Shown in pieces: positions 1 to 9,497 of a DNA stretch of 64,000 nucleotides. The DNA is from Actinospineispora eucalypti. GTDB taxonomy: Bacteria; Actinomycetota; Actinomycetes; Mycobacteriales; Pseudonocardiaceae. Within the stretch, counting starts at the first letter, position 1. The number at the start of each line of letters is the position of its first letter. The notes below the pieces were generated by a model that did no database searches, had not been told where the DNA came from, and saw nothing but the letters and a program-made list of their open reading frames with translations. Both the position numbers and the translations under genes were made by a program. The stretch covers positions 868,001 through 932,000 of the forward strand of contig JACHMT010000005.1 in NCBI GenBank assembly GCA_014208095.1. Direction: 5' to 3'.

Positions 1-1
1 C

Positions 2-1459
2 AGCTCAGCGGTCTTCCCGGTGGAGACGATGGCGGTGCCCGGCGGCCAGGAGACCATCGTGCGCGGCGGCCGGCACCTGTTCGGCTCGCTCGTGGAGGGC
101 TTCGCCGGGGTGCGCCGGATCGGGGTGCTCGGCTGGGGGCCGCAGGGCCGGGCGCAGGCGCTGAACCTGCGCGACTCACTGGCCGGCAGCGGCATCACCG
201 TCACGGTCGGGCTGCGCCCCAGGTCCGCATCGGCGGCGGCCGCGCGCGCCGAGGGGTTCACCGAGGAGGACGGCACCCTGGGCGACTGGCTGGCCGTCGC
301 GGCGGACAGCGACCTGGTGCTGCTGCTGGTCGCGGATGCCGCCGTGGCCCGGCACTACCCGGAGATCTTCGCCGCGCTGCGCCCGGGCAGCACGCTCGGG
401 CTGTCCCACGGCTTCCTGCTCGGCTACCTGAAGGAGACCGGCGACCGGTTCCCGGACGGGGTGAGCGTGATCGCGGTGTGCCCCAAGGGCATGGGCGACT
501 CGGTCCGCCGGCTGTACGTGCAGGGCGCACGGGTGAACGGCGCGGGCATCAACGCCAGCTTCGCGGTGCACGCCGACCACGACGGGCGGGCCACCGACCG
601 CGCGCTGGCCTGGTCGATCGCGCTCGGCGCGCCCTACACCTTCCGCACCACGCTGCGCGACGAGTACCTGTCCGACATCGTGGGGGAGCGGGCCATCCTG
701 CTCGGCGCGGTGCACGGCATCGTGGAGAGCCTCTACACCCGCGCCCGGCTGGCCGGCGCCGACCCGGTCGCCGCGTACCGGCGGTCCTGCGAGAACATCA
801 CCGGCCCGATCGCCCGGGCCATCTCCGCCGACGGGCTGCTCGGCGTCCGCGACGCCCTGTCCGGTGAGGGCCGCGAGGTGTTCGACCGGGCGTACGCCGC
901 CGGCTACCGCCCGGCCCGCGAGCTGATCGCGGAGATCTACCAGGAGGTGGCCGACGGCACCGAGCTGCGCAGCGTCGTGCTCGCCGGCGAGCGGCTGCGG
1001 TCCACCCCGATGACGCCGATCAGCGGGTCACCGATGTGGTCCGCCGCCGCCGAGGTGCACGCCCGGCGGGGCGCCGAGGCGGTGCCGGTCGACCCGTTCG
1101 CGGCCGGCGTGTTCGTGGCCACCATGACCGCGCAGGTGGACCTGTTCGCCGAGCTCGGCCACCCCTGGTCGGAGATCGTCAACGAGTCGATCATCGAGGC
1201 GGTGGACTCGCTGCTGCCGTACATGCACGCCCGCGATGTGGCGCACATGGTGGACAACTGCTCCACCACCGCCCGGCTCGGCGCGCGCCGCTGGGGCCCG
1301 CGGTTCCAGGCGGTGCTGGAGCAGATCGTCTTCCCGGCGGCCGACGGTGCGGGCGGCGGCGACCCCGCGCTGGTGGAGGCGTTCCTGGCCAACCCGGTGC
1401 ACGAAGCACTGGCCGCCGCGGCCAAGCTGCGCCCGCCGGTGGACATCGCGGTCGCTTAG
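2..1459 (+). CDS. ilvC: Ketol-acid reductoisomerase, class II (plant-type), 5' end outside window
   Basis: Catalyses the NADPH- and Mg-dependent isomeroreduction of acetolactate or acetohydroxybutyrate in valine/isoleucine synthesis. The Rossmann motif GWGPQGRAQALNLRDS lies about 40 residues in. The run PKGMGDSVRRLYVQG with NGAGIN, then ILLGAVHGIVESL, SEIVNESIIEAVDSL and MVDNCSTTARLG are hallmarks of the long KARI form with the duplicated knotted domain (about 480-500 aa; class I is about 330-340 aa). A GTG at 20 could start it, but the frame is open to base 2 and the codons before it read SSAVFP, which fits the N-terminal strand of the plant-type family. I therefore treat it as truncated by the window edge. 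485 codons are visible. The gene upstream is unknown. Confidence 0.9.
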   Translation, partial: SSAVFPVETMAVPGGQETIVRGGRHLFGSLVEGFAGVRRIGVLGWGPQGRAQALNLRDSLAGSGITVTVGLRPRSASAAAARAEGFTEEDGTLGDWLAVAADSDLVLLLVADAAVARHYPEIFAALRPGSTLGLSHGFLLGYLKETGDRFPDGVSVIAVCPKGMGDSVRRLYVQGARVNGAGINASFAVHADHDGRATDRALAWSIALGAPYTFRTTLRDEYLSDIVGERAILLGAVHGIVESLYTRARLAGADPVAAYRRSCENITGPIARAISADGLLGVRDALSGEGREVFDRAYAAGYRPARELIAEIYQEVADGTELRSVVLAGERLRSTPMTPISGSPMWSAAAEVHARRGAEAVPVDPFAAGVFVATMTAQVDLFAELGHPWSEIVNESIIEAVDSLLPYMHARDVAHMVDNCSTTARLGARRWGPRFQAVLEQIVFPAADGAGGGDPALVEAFLANPVHEALAAAAKLRPPVDIAVA

Positions 1460-1486
1460 AGCGGAGCGGTGCCGGTCTAAGGATCG

Positions 1487-1801
1487 CTTGGACGGCGCGG
1501 CTCGGGCTGGTCTGCCGCGGCCCGCGTGCGGCCGTTGCGTCCCTTCTCGTTCGTCACTTGCGTTTCACGAGGGGGACATGGTGGGGCTTGCGGCAAGATC
1601 AAACCCGCATGGTGTACCCCTCACGCAACCAGAGTGACAGCTGAGGCTGCTCCGAGGTGGTGATCGCTGTCTGTGGCGGTTCAGCATCGAAAATCGAGGC
1701 TAAACCGCCACGGTTGGCGATCAAGCTGGCTCGGGCCGGGCCGTTGACGCAACGGGCGGCACCCAAGCCGCGGCAGACCAGCCCGAGCCGCGCCGTCCAA
1801 G
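1487..1801. repeat. Intergenic inverted repeat R1-A, 34-bp perfect arms
   Basis: The gap 1460-1827 between two convergent genes has no credible gene. Arms 1487-1520 and 1768-1801 are perfect 34-bp reverse complements, beginning CTTGGACGGCGCGG, and similarity continues outward and inward (CCGTTGCGT near both inner ends). A smaller hairpin is nested inside (1673-1685 with 1699-1711, GTGGCGGTT / AACCGCCAC core, 12 of 13 paired). The same arm sequence recurs at 34871-35132 and in part at 51831-51857, so this is a dispersed family. It may also act as a bidirectional terminator. Confidence 0.8.
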
Positions 1802-1827
1802 TCGGTCTTAAACCGCACCCGTACCGC

Positions 1828-2931
1828 TCAGAGCGTTGTCGGGATGGTCGGGTGCCGCTCGAACACGATGGTGCCGCGCACGATCGTCTCCTTGTACCGG
1901 GCGGCCAGCCGGCCGGTGAGGATCGCCTCGCGCGGGCTGTCGTCGGCGTGCACGAACTGCACCAGGGCGTCCTTGCGGCCCAGGCTGATGCACTGGTTCA
2001 GGTAGCGGAACCGCATCGGCTTCGGCTCCCGGTCGGCCAGCCGGTCGGCCAGCGCGCGCACCCCCTGCTGGGCGGCCGGCAGGCCGGTGGCGCAGGCCAT
2101 GCGCAGCTCCTGCCCGCCGGGCCGGCGCACCGCGGCCGCGTCCCCGACGCCGGTCACCTCCGGGTGCGACACCGAGCGCAGCGTCTCGTCGACCACCAGG
2201 CGGCCGTTGTGGTCCACCGCGAACCCGGCCTCGGCGGCCAGCTCGGGCACCCGGAACCCGGCCGTCCACACCACGGTGTCCGCCGCGACCCGGTCGCCAC
2301 CGGCCAGCTCGAGGCCCGTGTCGTCCACCGAGATCACCTTGGCCTGCTCGTGCACCTGGACGCCGAGCCGGGCGAAGGTGCGCGCCAGGTGGCTTCGCCC
2401 GCGCCGGGAGAGCGTGTCGCCCAGCTCGCCGCCGGTGACCAGGTGCACCCGCAGGCGGGGCAGCGACTCGGCCAGTTCGGCGGCCGCCTCGATGCCGGTC
2501 AGCCCGCCGCCGACCACCGCGACCACCTCCGCCTCGGCCAGCCGCGAGCGCAGTACCTGCGCCTGCTCGACGCCGGCCAACGGGTACGCGTGCTCGGTGA
2601 CGCCGGGCACCGACTCCAGGTCCGCCTGGCTGCCCAGCGCGTAGACCAGCCGGTCGTAGCGCACCGGGGCGCCGGCTCGGAGGGTGATCTCCCGGCCGGC
2701 CGGGTCGATCGCGGTGACCCGGTCCACCACCAGCCGCACCCGGGTGCCCTCCAGCAGGTCCCGGATCGGTAGGTCGCGCAGCGCCTGGCCCGCGGCCAGC
2801 TGGTGCAGCCGCACCCGCTCCACGAACCGGTCCCGTTCATTGATCAGCGTGACGTGCGCGTCGGTCCACCGCGCGGCCAGTTTCGCCGCCGCAAGCCCGG
2901 CGTAGCCGGCGCCGATAACCACGATGTGCAC
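1828..2931 (-). CDS. FAD/NAD(P)-dependent oxidoreductase, NADH dehydrogenase (NDH-2)-like
   Basis: Predicted flavoprotein that oxidises NAD(P)H, possibly feeding the quinone pool. FAD-binding GAGYAGLAAAK lies at the extreme N-terminus, the NAD-binding motif GGGLTGIEAAAEL near residue 150, and a VGDAA flavin motif near residue 265, the order expected for NDH-2 and related pyridine nucleotide-disulfide family proteins. At 367 aa it is shorter than usual respiratory NDH-2 (about 430-470 aa), and I see no C-terminal membrane helix, so membrane attachment is doubtful. The GTG at 2931 is chosen because GAGGAGAGGAG lies just upstream; a longer frame reaches 2970. Its upstream gap is shared with the divergent P450 gene. 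The substrate is not determined. Confidence 0.8.
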   Translation of the reverse strand: MHIVVIGAGYAGLAAAKLAARWTDAHVTLINERDRFVERVRLHQLAAGQALRDLPIRDLLEGTRVRLVVDRVTAIDPAGREITLRAGAPVRYDRLVYALGSQADLESVPGVTEHAYPLAGVEQAQVLRSRLAEAEVVAVVGGGLTGIEAAAELAESLPRLRVHLVTGGELGDTLSRRGRSHLARTFARLGVQVHEQAKVISVDDTGLELAGGDRVAADTVVWTAGFRVPELAAEAGFAVDHNGRLVVDETLRSVSHPEVTGVGDAAAVRRPGGQELRMACATGLPAAQQGVRALADRLADREPKPMRFRYLNQCISLGRKDALVQFVHADDSPREAILTGRLAARYKETIVRGTIVFERHPTIPTTL

Positions 2932-3084
2932 TTGCCGTCTCCTCTCCTCGACACGGTTTAGACCGGGCACCGGATCGGTACGTGACAGCGCTTGGTATGA
3001 CCCTCGTCACCGGGTCATTGATCCCGCAATTAACATGTTGGTTCCGCGAGAAACGGGCTGGCCCGGTGGCGGCAAGGGGTGGGC

Positions 3085-4437
3085 ATGGCTGGTGTGGCGG
3101 TGTCACGAGCTCCGGAGGCCCCACTGGTCGGGGCGTTGCCCTGGCTGGTCAGGGATCCGGTGGGGGTCTGCGAGCGGGCGGCGGTGTCCGGTGGCGGCTT
3201 CGCCCGGCTTCCGCTGGGACCCGCGGCGGTGTACGTCGTCTCCGATCCGGACCTGGTGCGCCGGGTACTGGTCGGCAACGCCGCCAACTACACCAAGGGC
3301 CGGCTGATGAACGGCATCCGGATCGCCTTCGGCGACGGACTGTTCACCTCCGAGGGCGCGCTGTGGCGGCGCCAGCGCCGGCTCATGCAACCGGCCTTCC
3401 AGCCGGCGGCCATGTCGCTGACCGCCGAGGTCACCGCCGACATCTGGCGCCGCCGACTGGACGGGTGGTCGGGCCGGGTCGACCTGCTGGCCGAGTTCCT
3501 GCACCTGGACATTGCCGTCATCCTGCGCGTGCTGTTCTCCGCCGACCTGCCGGCCGGCCGGGCCGAGGAGCTGGTGCGGCTGGCCGACCGGGTGTTCGCC
3601 GGGATGGCCGGGCAGCTGCCCGCGTTCTTCCTGCCCCGCTGGGTGCCGGTGCCCGGCCGGGCCGGCTACCGGCGGGCGGTGGACGGGCTGGGCACGGAGA
3701 TCTCCCGGCTGATCTCGGAACACCGGCACGCCGGTTCCGGCGGCGAGCTGCTCACCGCGCTGCTCACCGAGCGCGACGAGACCGGCCGGCCGATGAGCGA
3801 CCGGCAGGTGCGGGACGAGGTCTTCACCATGTTCATGGCCGGCTACGAGTCCACCGCGACCAGCCTGGCCTGGACCTGCGACCTGGTGGGCCGGCACCCG
3901 TCGGTCGCCGAGCGGCTGCGCGCCGAGGTGGACGAGGTCCTGGGCGGCCGGGAGCCCACCCTGGACGACCTGCCCGGGTTGGAGTACGCGGGGCGGGTGC
4001 TGTCCGAGGGGCTGCGGCTGTATCCGGCGTTCCCCATGTACTTCCGCGCCGCCGTCGAGGCCGACCGACTGGGCGGGTACCACGTGCCGGCCGGGGCGCA
4101 GCTGGTCGTCTGCCCATGGGCGGCGCACCGCGACCCGGCCTACTGGCCGGAGCCCGAACGGTTCGACCCGGACCGGTTCACCCCGGAGCGGGTGGCCGCC
4201 CGGCACCGGGGCGCGTACTTCCCCTTCGGCGTCGGCCAGCGGCGGTGCATCGGCGAACCCATGGCGCTCACCATCGCGCGCTTGGCGCTGGTAATGCTGG
4301 CGCAGCGGTTCGAGCTGGCTCCGGCCGGCTCGCGGCCGGCCGGCCGGTACGCGATGACCTACCAGCCCAGGGGCGGCGTCCCGGTGAGGGTGACGCCCCG
4401 CGATTGGTTCCACCCCACCGAGCCGGTCGGCGGCTGA
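3085..4437 (+). CDS. Cytochrome P450
   Basis: Haem-thiolate monooxygenase, 450 aa, with no membrane anchor, so soluble. Family motifs appear in order: I-helix MFMAGYESTAT (oxygen activation), K-helix E-x-x-R as EGLRLYP, the PERF-like RFDPDRFTPER, and the haem loop FGVGQRRCIGEP with ligand Cys near residue 388. The style resembles the CYP4/CYP102-like bacterial branch more than the CYP107/CYP105 group. Start: ATG at 3085 behind AAGGGG; a GTG at 3079 is also possible. No ferredoxin or reductase gene is adjacent. The divergent flavoprotein could in principle be an electron donor, but nothing in the sequence proves this. The substrate is unknown. Confidence 0.9.
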   Translation: MAGVAVSRAPEAPLVGALPWLVRDPVGVCERAAVSGGGFARLPLGPAAVYVVSDPDLVRRVLVGNAANYTKGRLMNGIRIAFGDGLFTSEGALWRRQRRLMQPAFQPAAMSLTAEVTADIWRRRLDGWSGRVDLLAEFLHLDIAVILRVLFSADLPAGRAEELVRLADRVFAGMAGQLPAFFLPRWVPVPGRAGYRRAVDGLGTEISRLISEHRHAGSGGELLTALLTERDETGRPMSDRQVRDEVFTMFMAGYESTATSLAWTCDLVGRHPSVAERLRAEVDEVLGGREPTLDDLPGLEYAGRVLSEGLRLYPAFPMYFRAAVEADRLGGYHVPAGAQLVVCPWAAHRDPAYWPEPERFDPDRFTPERVAARHRGAYFPFGVGQRRCIGEPMALTIARLALVMLAQRFELAPAGSRPAGRYAMTYQPRGGVPVRVTPRDWFHPTEPVGG

Positions 4438-4470
4438 AGACCGAGCTGATCATTGCTCACTTGAGAAGCT

Positions 4471-4534
4471 TGATCGACATCAACCTGAGGTACCTCGAAC
4501 CCCGAGCAGACGTATGTGAGGTTGATGTCGATCA
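4471..4534. repeat. Palindromic repeat R2, copy 1
   Basis: Perfect 16-bp arms TGATCGACATCAACCT (4471-4486) and its complement (4519-4534) enclose a 32-nt loop that contains GAGGTACCTC. In reverse orientation the sequence aligns with 51569-51632 (shared GATCGACATCA, CCTCACA, ACGT, CTCG blocks). It sits 33 nt after the P450 stop and could double as its terminator. The rest of the gap 4535-4688 shows nothing I can name. Confidence 0.75.
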
Positions 4535-4688
4535 CCTCCAGGTCGGCGACCCGGCCAGGTGGCGGTCTCCTCAAACTCCCCACCAGCCACAGCATGTGAA
4601 TCCGCGTTGGCCGGTGTTGCGTATTTGTGCGCAGAGCAAAGCGGTCCGGGCGGAAGCCGTCGGGGTAGGCTTGGCCACATCTAGCTGT

Positions 4689-4700
4689 TGAAACGTTTCA
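4689..4700. promoter_or_regulatory. LacI-family-type operator upstream of the rhamnose operon
   Basis: TGAAACGTTTCA is a perfect 12-bp palindrome with the central CG typical of LacI/GalR-family operators. It ends 24 nt before the rhaI start, where it would block a promoter or initiation. No LacI-type gene is in the window, so the regulator is elsewhere. Assignment by motif type and position only. Confidence 0.65.
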
Positions 4701-4724
4701 CTTTCGGGTGCGGGAGACGTGGAC

Positions 4725-5885
4725 ATGAGCGAAGCCGTGCGAGAGGCGCTGCGCGGGCAGCGGATCGAGACGCCGTCCTGGGCGTACGCCAACTCGGGCA
4801 CCCGGTTCAAGGTGTTCGCGCAGGCCGGAGTGCCGCGTACGCCGGAGGAGAAGCTGGCCGACGCGGCTGTGGTGCACCGGCTGACCGGGGTGGCGCCGAC
4901 GGTCGCGCTGCACATCCCGTGGGACCGGGTGGACGACTACGGGAAGCTCGCCGGCTACGCGCGGGACCTGGGCATCCGCATCGGCGCGATCAACTCCAAC
5001 GTGTTCCAGGATGACGACTACAAGCTGGGCTCGGTGACCAACCCGGACCCGGCCGTGCGCCGCAAGGCCACCGATCACCTGCTGGAGTGCGTGGACGTCA
5101 TGGACGCCACCGGCTCCCGGGACCTGAAGCTGTGGTTCTCCGACGGCACCAACTACCCGGGCCAGGACGACATCCGCGCCCGCCAGGACCGGCTGGCCGA
5201 GGCGCTGGGCGAGGTCTACCGGCGGCTCGGCCCGGACCAGCGGATGCTGCTGGAGTACAAGCTGTTCGAGCCGGCCTTCTACACCACCGACGTGCCGGAC
5301 TGGGGCACCGCCTACGCGCACTGCGTGGAACTCGGCCCGAAGGCGACGGTGTGCATCGACACCGGGCACCACGCCCCGGGCACGAACATCGAGTTCATCG
5401 TGGCGTTCCTGCTGCGCGCCGGCCGCCTCGGCGCGTTCGACTTCAACTCCCGGTTCTACGCCGACGACGACCTGATGGTCGGTGCGGCCGACCCGTTCCA
5501 GCTGTTCCGGATCATGCACGAGATCGTCGCCGCCGGCGCCCTGGGTGCGGAGGCCGGAATCGCGTTCATGCTCGACCAGTGCCACAACATCGAGCCGAAG
5601 ATCCCGGCGATCATCCGCTCGGTGCTGAACGTGCAGGAGGCCACGGCGAAGGCGCTGCTGGTGGACGCGAAAGCGCTGGCCGACGCGCAGCGGGCCGGCG
5701 ACGTGCTGGGCGCCAACGCGGTGCTGATGGACGCCTTCGCCACCGACGTGCGGCCGCTGCTCGCGGAGCTGCGCGCCGAACAGGGCCTCGATCCGGACCC
5801 GCTCGCCGCGTACCGGGCGTCCGGGTACGCGGAGAAGATCGTGGCCGAACGGGTCGGCGGCGAGCAGGCGGGATGGGGCGCATGA
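4725..5885 (+). CDS. rhaI: L-rhamnose isomerase
   Basis: Converts L-rhamnose to L-rhamnulose, the first step of rhamnose breakdown; cytoplasmic, metal-dependent TIM barrel. 386 aa. The N-terminus has [16 protein letters not shown], typical of this isomerase group. Likely metal and substrate residues lie in [27 protein letters not shown] and the aspartate-rich [11 protein letters not shown] stretch. Start ATG 4725 has GGGAG 8 nt upstream; an in-frame GTG at 4719 is less well placed. First gene of a three-gene operon: its stop overlaps the next start (ATGA, 5882-5885), and the following genes supply the aldolase and kinase. The LacI-type dyad at 4689-4700 probably controls all three. Confidence 0.92.
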   Translation: MSEAVREALRGQRIETPSWAYANSGTRFKVFAQAGVPRTPEEKLADAAVVHRLTGVAPTVALHIPWDRVDDYGKLAGYARDLGIRIGAINSNVFQDDDYKLGSVTNPDPAVRRKATDHLLECVDVMDATGSRDLKLWFSDGTNYPGQDDIRARQDRLAEALGEVYRRLGPDQRMLLEYKLFEPAFYTTDVPDWGTAYAHCVELGPKATVCIDTGHHAPGTNIEFIVAFLLRAGRLGAFDFNSRFYADDDLMVGAADPFQLFRIMHEIVAAGALGAEAGIAFMLDQCHNIEPKIPAIIRSVLNVQEATAKALLVDAKALADAQRAGDVLGANAVLMDAFATDVRPLLAELRAEQGLDPDPLAAYRASGYAEKIVAERVGGEQAGWGA

Positions 5886-7915
5886 GCGGCCCGGTCGAGG
5901 ACCTGCTGGCCCGCTCGCACCGGTTGGGCGCCGACCCGCGCACCACCAACTACGCCGGCGGGAACACCTCGGCGAAGGGTACCGGCACCGACCCGGCCAC
6001 CGGTGAACCGGTCGAGCTGATGTGGGTGAAGGGCTCCGGCGGCGACCTCGGCACGCTCACCGAGCGCGGCCTGGCGGTGCTCCGGGTGGACCGGCTGCGC
6101 GGTCTCCGGAACGTCTTCCCCGGGGTGGAGCGGGAGGACGAGATGGTCGCCGCGTTCGACTTCTGCCGGCACGGCACGGGCGGCGCTCCACCGTCCATCG
6201 ACACCGCCATGCACGGGCTGCTGGACGCGCCGCACGTGGACCACCTGCACCCGGACGCCGGCATCGCGATCGCCGCCGCCGCCGACGGGGAGGCGCTGAC
6301 CAAGCAGATCTTCGGTGACCGGGTGCTGTGGGTGCCCTGGCGGCGCCCCGGGTTCCAGCTCGGCCTGGACATCGCGGCCATCGCCGCCGAACACCCGGAA
6401 GCCATCGGGGTCATCCTGGGCGGGCACGGCATCACCGCGTGGGGCGCCACGTCCGACGAGTGTGAGGCGCGGTCACAGGAGATCATCCGGAGGGCGCAGC
6501 GATTCCTGGATGAACGGGGCACCGCGGAGCCGTTCGGCCCGGTGCGGCGGGGGTTCGAGCCGCTGCCCACGGCGGAACGCCGGGCCCGCGCGGCGGCGCT
6601 CGCGCCGGTGATCCGCGGGCTGGCCAGCACGGACCGCCGGCAGGTCGGCCACTTCACCGACAGCGACCCGGTGCTGGACTTCCTGTCCCGGGAGAAGCTC
6701 GGCCCGCTGGCCGCGCTGGGCACCTCCTGCCCGGACCACTTCCTGCGCACCAAGGTGCGCCCGCTGGTGCTGGACCTGCCGGCGGATGCGCCACTCGGCG
6801 AGGCGATCGACCGGCTGCGTGAGCTGCACGCCGAGTACCGCGAGGACTATGCGGCCTACTACCGGCGGCACGCGGAGGCGGACTCGCCGCCGATGCGCGG
6901 CGCCGACCCGGCGATCGTGCTGGTGCCCGGCGTGGGCATGTTCAGCTTCGGCGCGGACGGGCGGACCGCCCGGGTGGCCGGGGAGTTCTACCTGAACGCA
7001 ATCAACGTGATGCGCGGGGCCGAGTCGGTGTCGCGCTACGCGCCGATCCCCGAGGCGGAGAAGTTCCGCATCGAGTACTGGGCGCTGGAGGAGGCCAAAC
7101 TGGCCCGCTTGCCCAAGGCGAAACCGCTGGCCGGGCGGGTCGCCCTGGTCACCGGCGGCGGCTCGGGCATCGGCCGGGCCGTCGCGCACCGGCTGGCCGC
7201 CGAGGGCGCCTGCGTGGTGGTGGCCGACCGGGACGCCGAGTCGGCCGAGCGGGTGGCCGGCGAGCTGGGTTCGGCCGATATAGCGGTGCCGGTGACCGCC
7301 GACGTGACGGACGCGGCCGCGGTGCGAGCGGCGGTGGATGCGGCGGCGTTGGCGTTCGGCGGGGTTGACCTGGTGGTGAACAACGCCGGGTTGTCAGTCT
7401 CCAAGTCGCTGCTGGAGACCACCGAGGCCGACTGGGACATCCAGCACGGGGTCATGGCGCGCGGGTCCTTCCTGGTTTCCCAGGCGGCGGCACGAAGCAT
7501 GATCGCGCAGCGCCTCGGGGGCGACATCGTGTACGTGGTCAGCAAGAACTCGGTGTTCGCCGGCCCGAACAACCTGGCCTACGGCGCCGCCAAGGCCGAC
7601 CAGGCGCACCAGGTGCGGCTGCTGGCCGCCGAGTTGGGGGAGCACGGCATCCGGGTGAACGGGGTGAACCCGGACGGCGTGGTGCGCGGTTCGGGGATCT
7701 TCGCCGGTGGCTGGGGTGCCCAGCGGGCGGCCGTCTACGGCGTGCCGGAGGAGGAACTGGGCGCCTTCTACGCCGGTCGCACACTGCTCAAGCGGGAGGT
7801 GCTGCCGGAGCACGTGGCAGCGGCGGTGTTCGCGCTGACCGGCGGCGAGCTTTCCCGGACCACCGGCACCCACATCCCGGTGGACGCCGGCGTCCCGGCC
7901 GCCTTCCCCCGGTGA
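5882..7915 (+). CDS. rhaEW: Bifunctional rhamnulose-1-phosphate aldolase / L-lactaldehyde dehydrogenase
   Basis: 677-aa fusion. The N-terminal half (about 1-400) is a class II aldolase/adducin-type domain with zinc-site features HLHPDAG and [10 protein letters not shown]; it splits L-rhamnulose-1-phosphate into dihydroxyacetone phosphate and L-lactaldehyde. The C-terminal part (about 415-677) is a short-chain dehydrogenase with cofactor motif [17 protein letters not shown], and catalytic Ser plus YGAAK, expected to oxidise lactaldehyde to lactate. The fusion is a known alternative to separate RhaD and AldA. It starts at ATG 5882 inside the rhaI stop, and its own TGA overlaps the rhaB GTG (7912-7915), so translation is probably coupled. 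Confidence 0.92.
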   Translation: MSGPVEDLLARSHRLGADPRTTNYAGGNTSAKGTGTDPATGEPVELMWVKGSGGDLGTLTERGLAVLRVDRLRGLRNVFPGVEREDEMVAAFDFCRHGTGGAPPSIDTAMHGLLDAPHVDHLHPDAGIAIAAAADGEALTKQIFGDRVLWVPWRRPGFQLGLDIAAIAAEHPEAIGVILGGHGITAWGATSDECEARSQEIIRRAQRFLDERGTAEPFGPVRRGFEPLPTAERRARAAALAPVIRGLASTDRRQVGHFTDSDPVLDFLSREKLGPLAALGTSCPDHFLRTKVRPLVLDLPADAPLGEAIDRLRELHAEYREDYAAYYRRHAEADSPPMRGADPAIVLVPGVGMFSFGADGRTARVAGEFYLNAINVMRGAESVSRYAPIPEAEKFRIEYWALEEAKLARLPKAKPLAGRVALVTGGGSGIGRAVAHRLAAEGACVVVADRDAESAERVAGELGSADIAVPVTADVTDAAAVRAAVDAAALAFGGVDLVVNNAGLSVSKSLLETTEADWDIQHGVMARGSFLVSQAAARSMIAQRLGGDIVYVVSKNSVFAGPNNLAYGAAKADQAHQVRLLAAELGEHGIRVNGVNPDGVVRGSGIFAGGWGAQRAAVYGVPEEELGAFYAGRTLLKREVLPEHVAAAVFALTGGELSRTTGTHIPVDAGVPAAFPR

Positions 7916-9360
7916 CCTCGACCAGTCGGGTGGTCACCGTGGCCGCCGTGGACCTCGGCGGGTCCAGTGGCCGGGTGGTGCTCGGCCGGGTCGGCCCGGG
8001 CGAGCTGACCACCACCGAGGTGCACCGCTGCTGGAACGGCCCCATTCGGCTGGGCGGGCGGCTGCTCTGGGACGCGCTGGGCCTCTACCGGGGCGTGCTG
8101 GACGGCCTGCGGGCCGCCGGGCCGGTGGTCTCGGTGGGCATCGACACCTGGGGCGTGGACTATGGGCTGCTGGACGCCGACGGCGACCTGCTGGGCAACC
8201 CGCATTCCCACCGCGACGACCGCACCCTGGGCGCGGTGGAACGGGTGTCGGCGCGGGTGCCGCCGGGCGAGCTGTACGCGATCAGCGGGCTGCAGGAGAT
8301 GCGGTTCAACACCGTCTACCAGCTGGCCGCCGCCGAGGGCAGCGCCGCACTGGCCGGCGCCCGCACGCTGCTGATGATGCCGGACCTGATCAGCTACTGG
8401 TTGACCGGCGTGGCCGGCGCCGAGGTCACCGCGGCATCCACCACCGGTCTGATGGGCGCACGCACCCGGGCCTGGGAACCCGATCTGATGCGCCGTCTGG
8501 GCATCGACCCCGGGCTGTTCCAGGAGCCGCGCGAACCCGGCACTCCGGCCGGCGAGCTGACCGGCCACGTGCTCGCCGAGACGAGGCTGGACGGGCCGAC
8601 GCCGGTGATAGCGGTGGGCGGGCACGACACGGCGTCCGCGCTGGTCGGCATGCCCGTGACCGCCGCGCGGTTCGGCTACATCTCCTGCGGCACCTGGTCG
8701 CTGGTGGGCCTGGAGCTGGACGCCCCGGTGCTCACCGACGCCAGCCGGGTGGCCTCGTTCTCCAACGAGCTCGGCGTGGACGGCACGGTGCGCTACCTGC
8801 ACAACGTGATGGGGCTGTGGCTGCTGTCCGAGTCGATGCGCACCTGGCGGCGCACCGACCTGGCCGAGCTGCTCGATCAGGCCGGGCGGCTGCCCGCGCT
8901 GGTCTCGGTGGTCGACCCGGACGCGCCGGAGTTCCTGCCGCCGGGGGACATGCCGGCCCGGATCGCGGAGGCCTGCCGACGGCTCGACCAGCCGGTGCCG
9001 GAAACGCCGGCCGCGCTGGTCCGGTGCATCCTGGACAGCCTGGCGCTGGCCTACCGGCGGACCCTGTTCGCGGCCTGCGAGCACGCCGGCCGGGACATGG
9101 ACGTGGTGCACCTGGTCGGCGGCGGCGCGCGCAACGCGCTGCTCTGCCAGCTCACCGCCGACGCCTGCCAGCGCCCGGTGATCGCCGGCCCCACCGAAGC
9201 CGCCGCACTCGGCAACGTCCTCATCCAGGCCCGCACCCTAGGGAGCGCGCCCACCACGCTGCCCGAGCTACGCACCCTGGTCGCCACCACCCAAACCCTG
9301 ACCCACTACCACCCCCGCACCCCCGCCACCCCCTGGACCGCCGCCACCCGCCGCCTCTAA
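7912..9360 (+). CDS. rhaB: Rhamnulokinase
   Basis: Phosphorylates L-rhamnulose at C1 with ATP, making the substrate of the preceding aldolase. 482 aa, FGGY carbohydrate kinase fold: ATP-binding VDLGGSSGR at the N-terminus, SVGIDTWGVDYGLLD near residue 75, catalytic aspartate region GGHDTASA near 240, YISCGTWSL, and HLVGGGARNALLCQLTADA near 400, all characteristic of RhaB. GTG start overlaps the upstream stop by 4 nt. Last gene of the rha operon; no transporter or mutarotase is present here. The last 40 codons are proline/threonine-rich, a mildly variable tail. The R3 repeat array begins 6 nt after its stop. Confidence 0.93.
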   Translation: MTSTSRVVTVAAVDLGGSSGRVVLGRVGPGELTTTEVHRCWNGPIRLGGRLLWDALGLYRGVLDGLRAAGPVVSVGIDTWGVDYGLLDADGDLLGNPHSHRDDRTLGAVERVSARVPPGELYAISGLQEMRFNTVYQLAAAEGSAALAGARTLLMMPDLISYWLTGVAGAEVTAASTTGLMGARTRAWEPDLMRRLGIDPGLFQEPREPGTPAGELTGHVLAETRLDGPTPVIAVGGHDTASALVGMPVTAARFGYISCGTWSLVGLELDAPVLTDASRVASFSNELGVDGTVRYLHNVMGLWLLSESMRTWRRTDLAELLDQAGRLPALVSVVDPDAPEFLPPGDMPARIAEACRRLDQPVPETPAALVRCILDSLALAYRRTLFAACEHAGRDMDVVHLVGGGARNALLCQLTADACQRPVIAGPTEAAALGNVLIQARTLGSAPTTLPELRTLVATTQTLTHYHPRTPATPWTAATRRL

Positions 9361-9365
9361 CTCCC

Positions 9366-9480
9366 GATTCAGTGCTTTCAGCAGGCTGATTCAGTGCTTT
9401 CAGCAGGGTGATTCAGTGTCTTCCGGCGCGCAGCGGCTGCTGAAGTGACTGAATCAGGGTGCTGAAGGCACTGAATCGGG
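9366..9480. terminator. R3 repeat array forming a long hairpin between convergent rhaB and marR
   Basis: Two 22-bp units beginning GATTCAGTGCTTTCAGCAG (9366-9387, 9388-9409) and part of a third are followed, after a GC-rich centre, by the same unit in inverse orientation (9435-9480, TGCTGAAGTGACTGAATCAG and a second copy). The whole region folds into an imperfect stem of about 45 bp. Placement between two converging genes suggests a bidirectional terminator. The same unit recurs at 13970-14071. Confidence 0.7.
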
Positions 9481-9497
9481 CGACGCGGGAGCGCGGG

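Noticed and set aside
20-1459. KARI starting at the GTG at base 20
   Set aside because: The frame is open to the window edge and the upstream codons fit the family's N-terminal region, so the true start is probably outside.
1460-1827. Small proteins in the first intergenic gap
   Set aside because: Frames there cross the inverted repeats, have no ribosome site and no codon-bias support.
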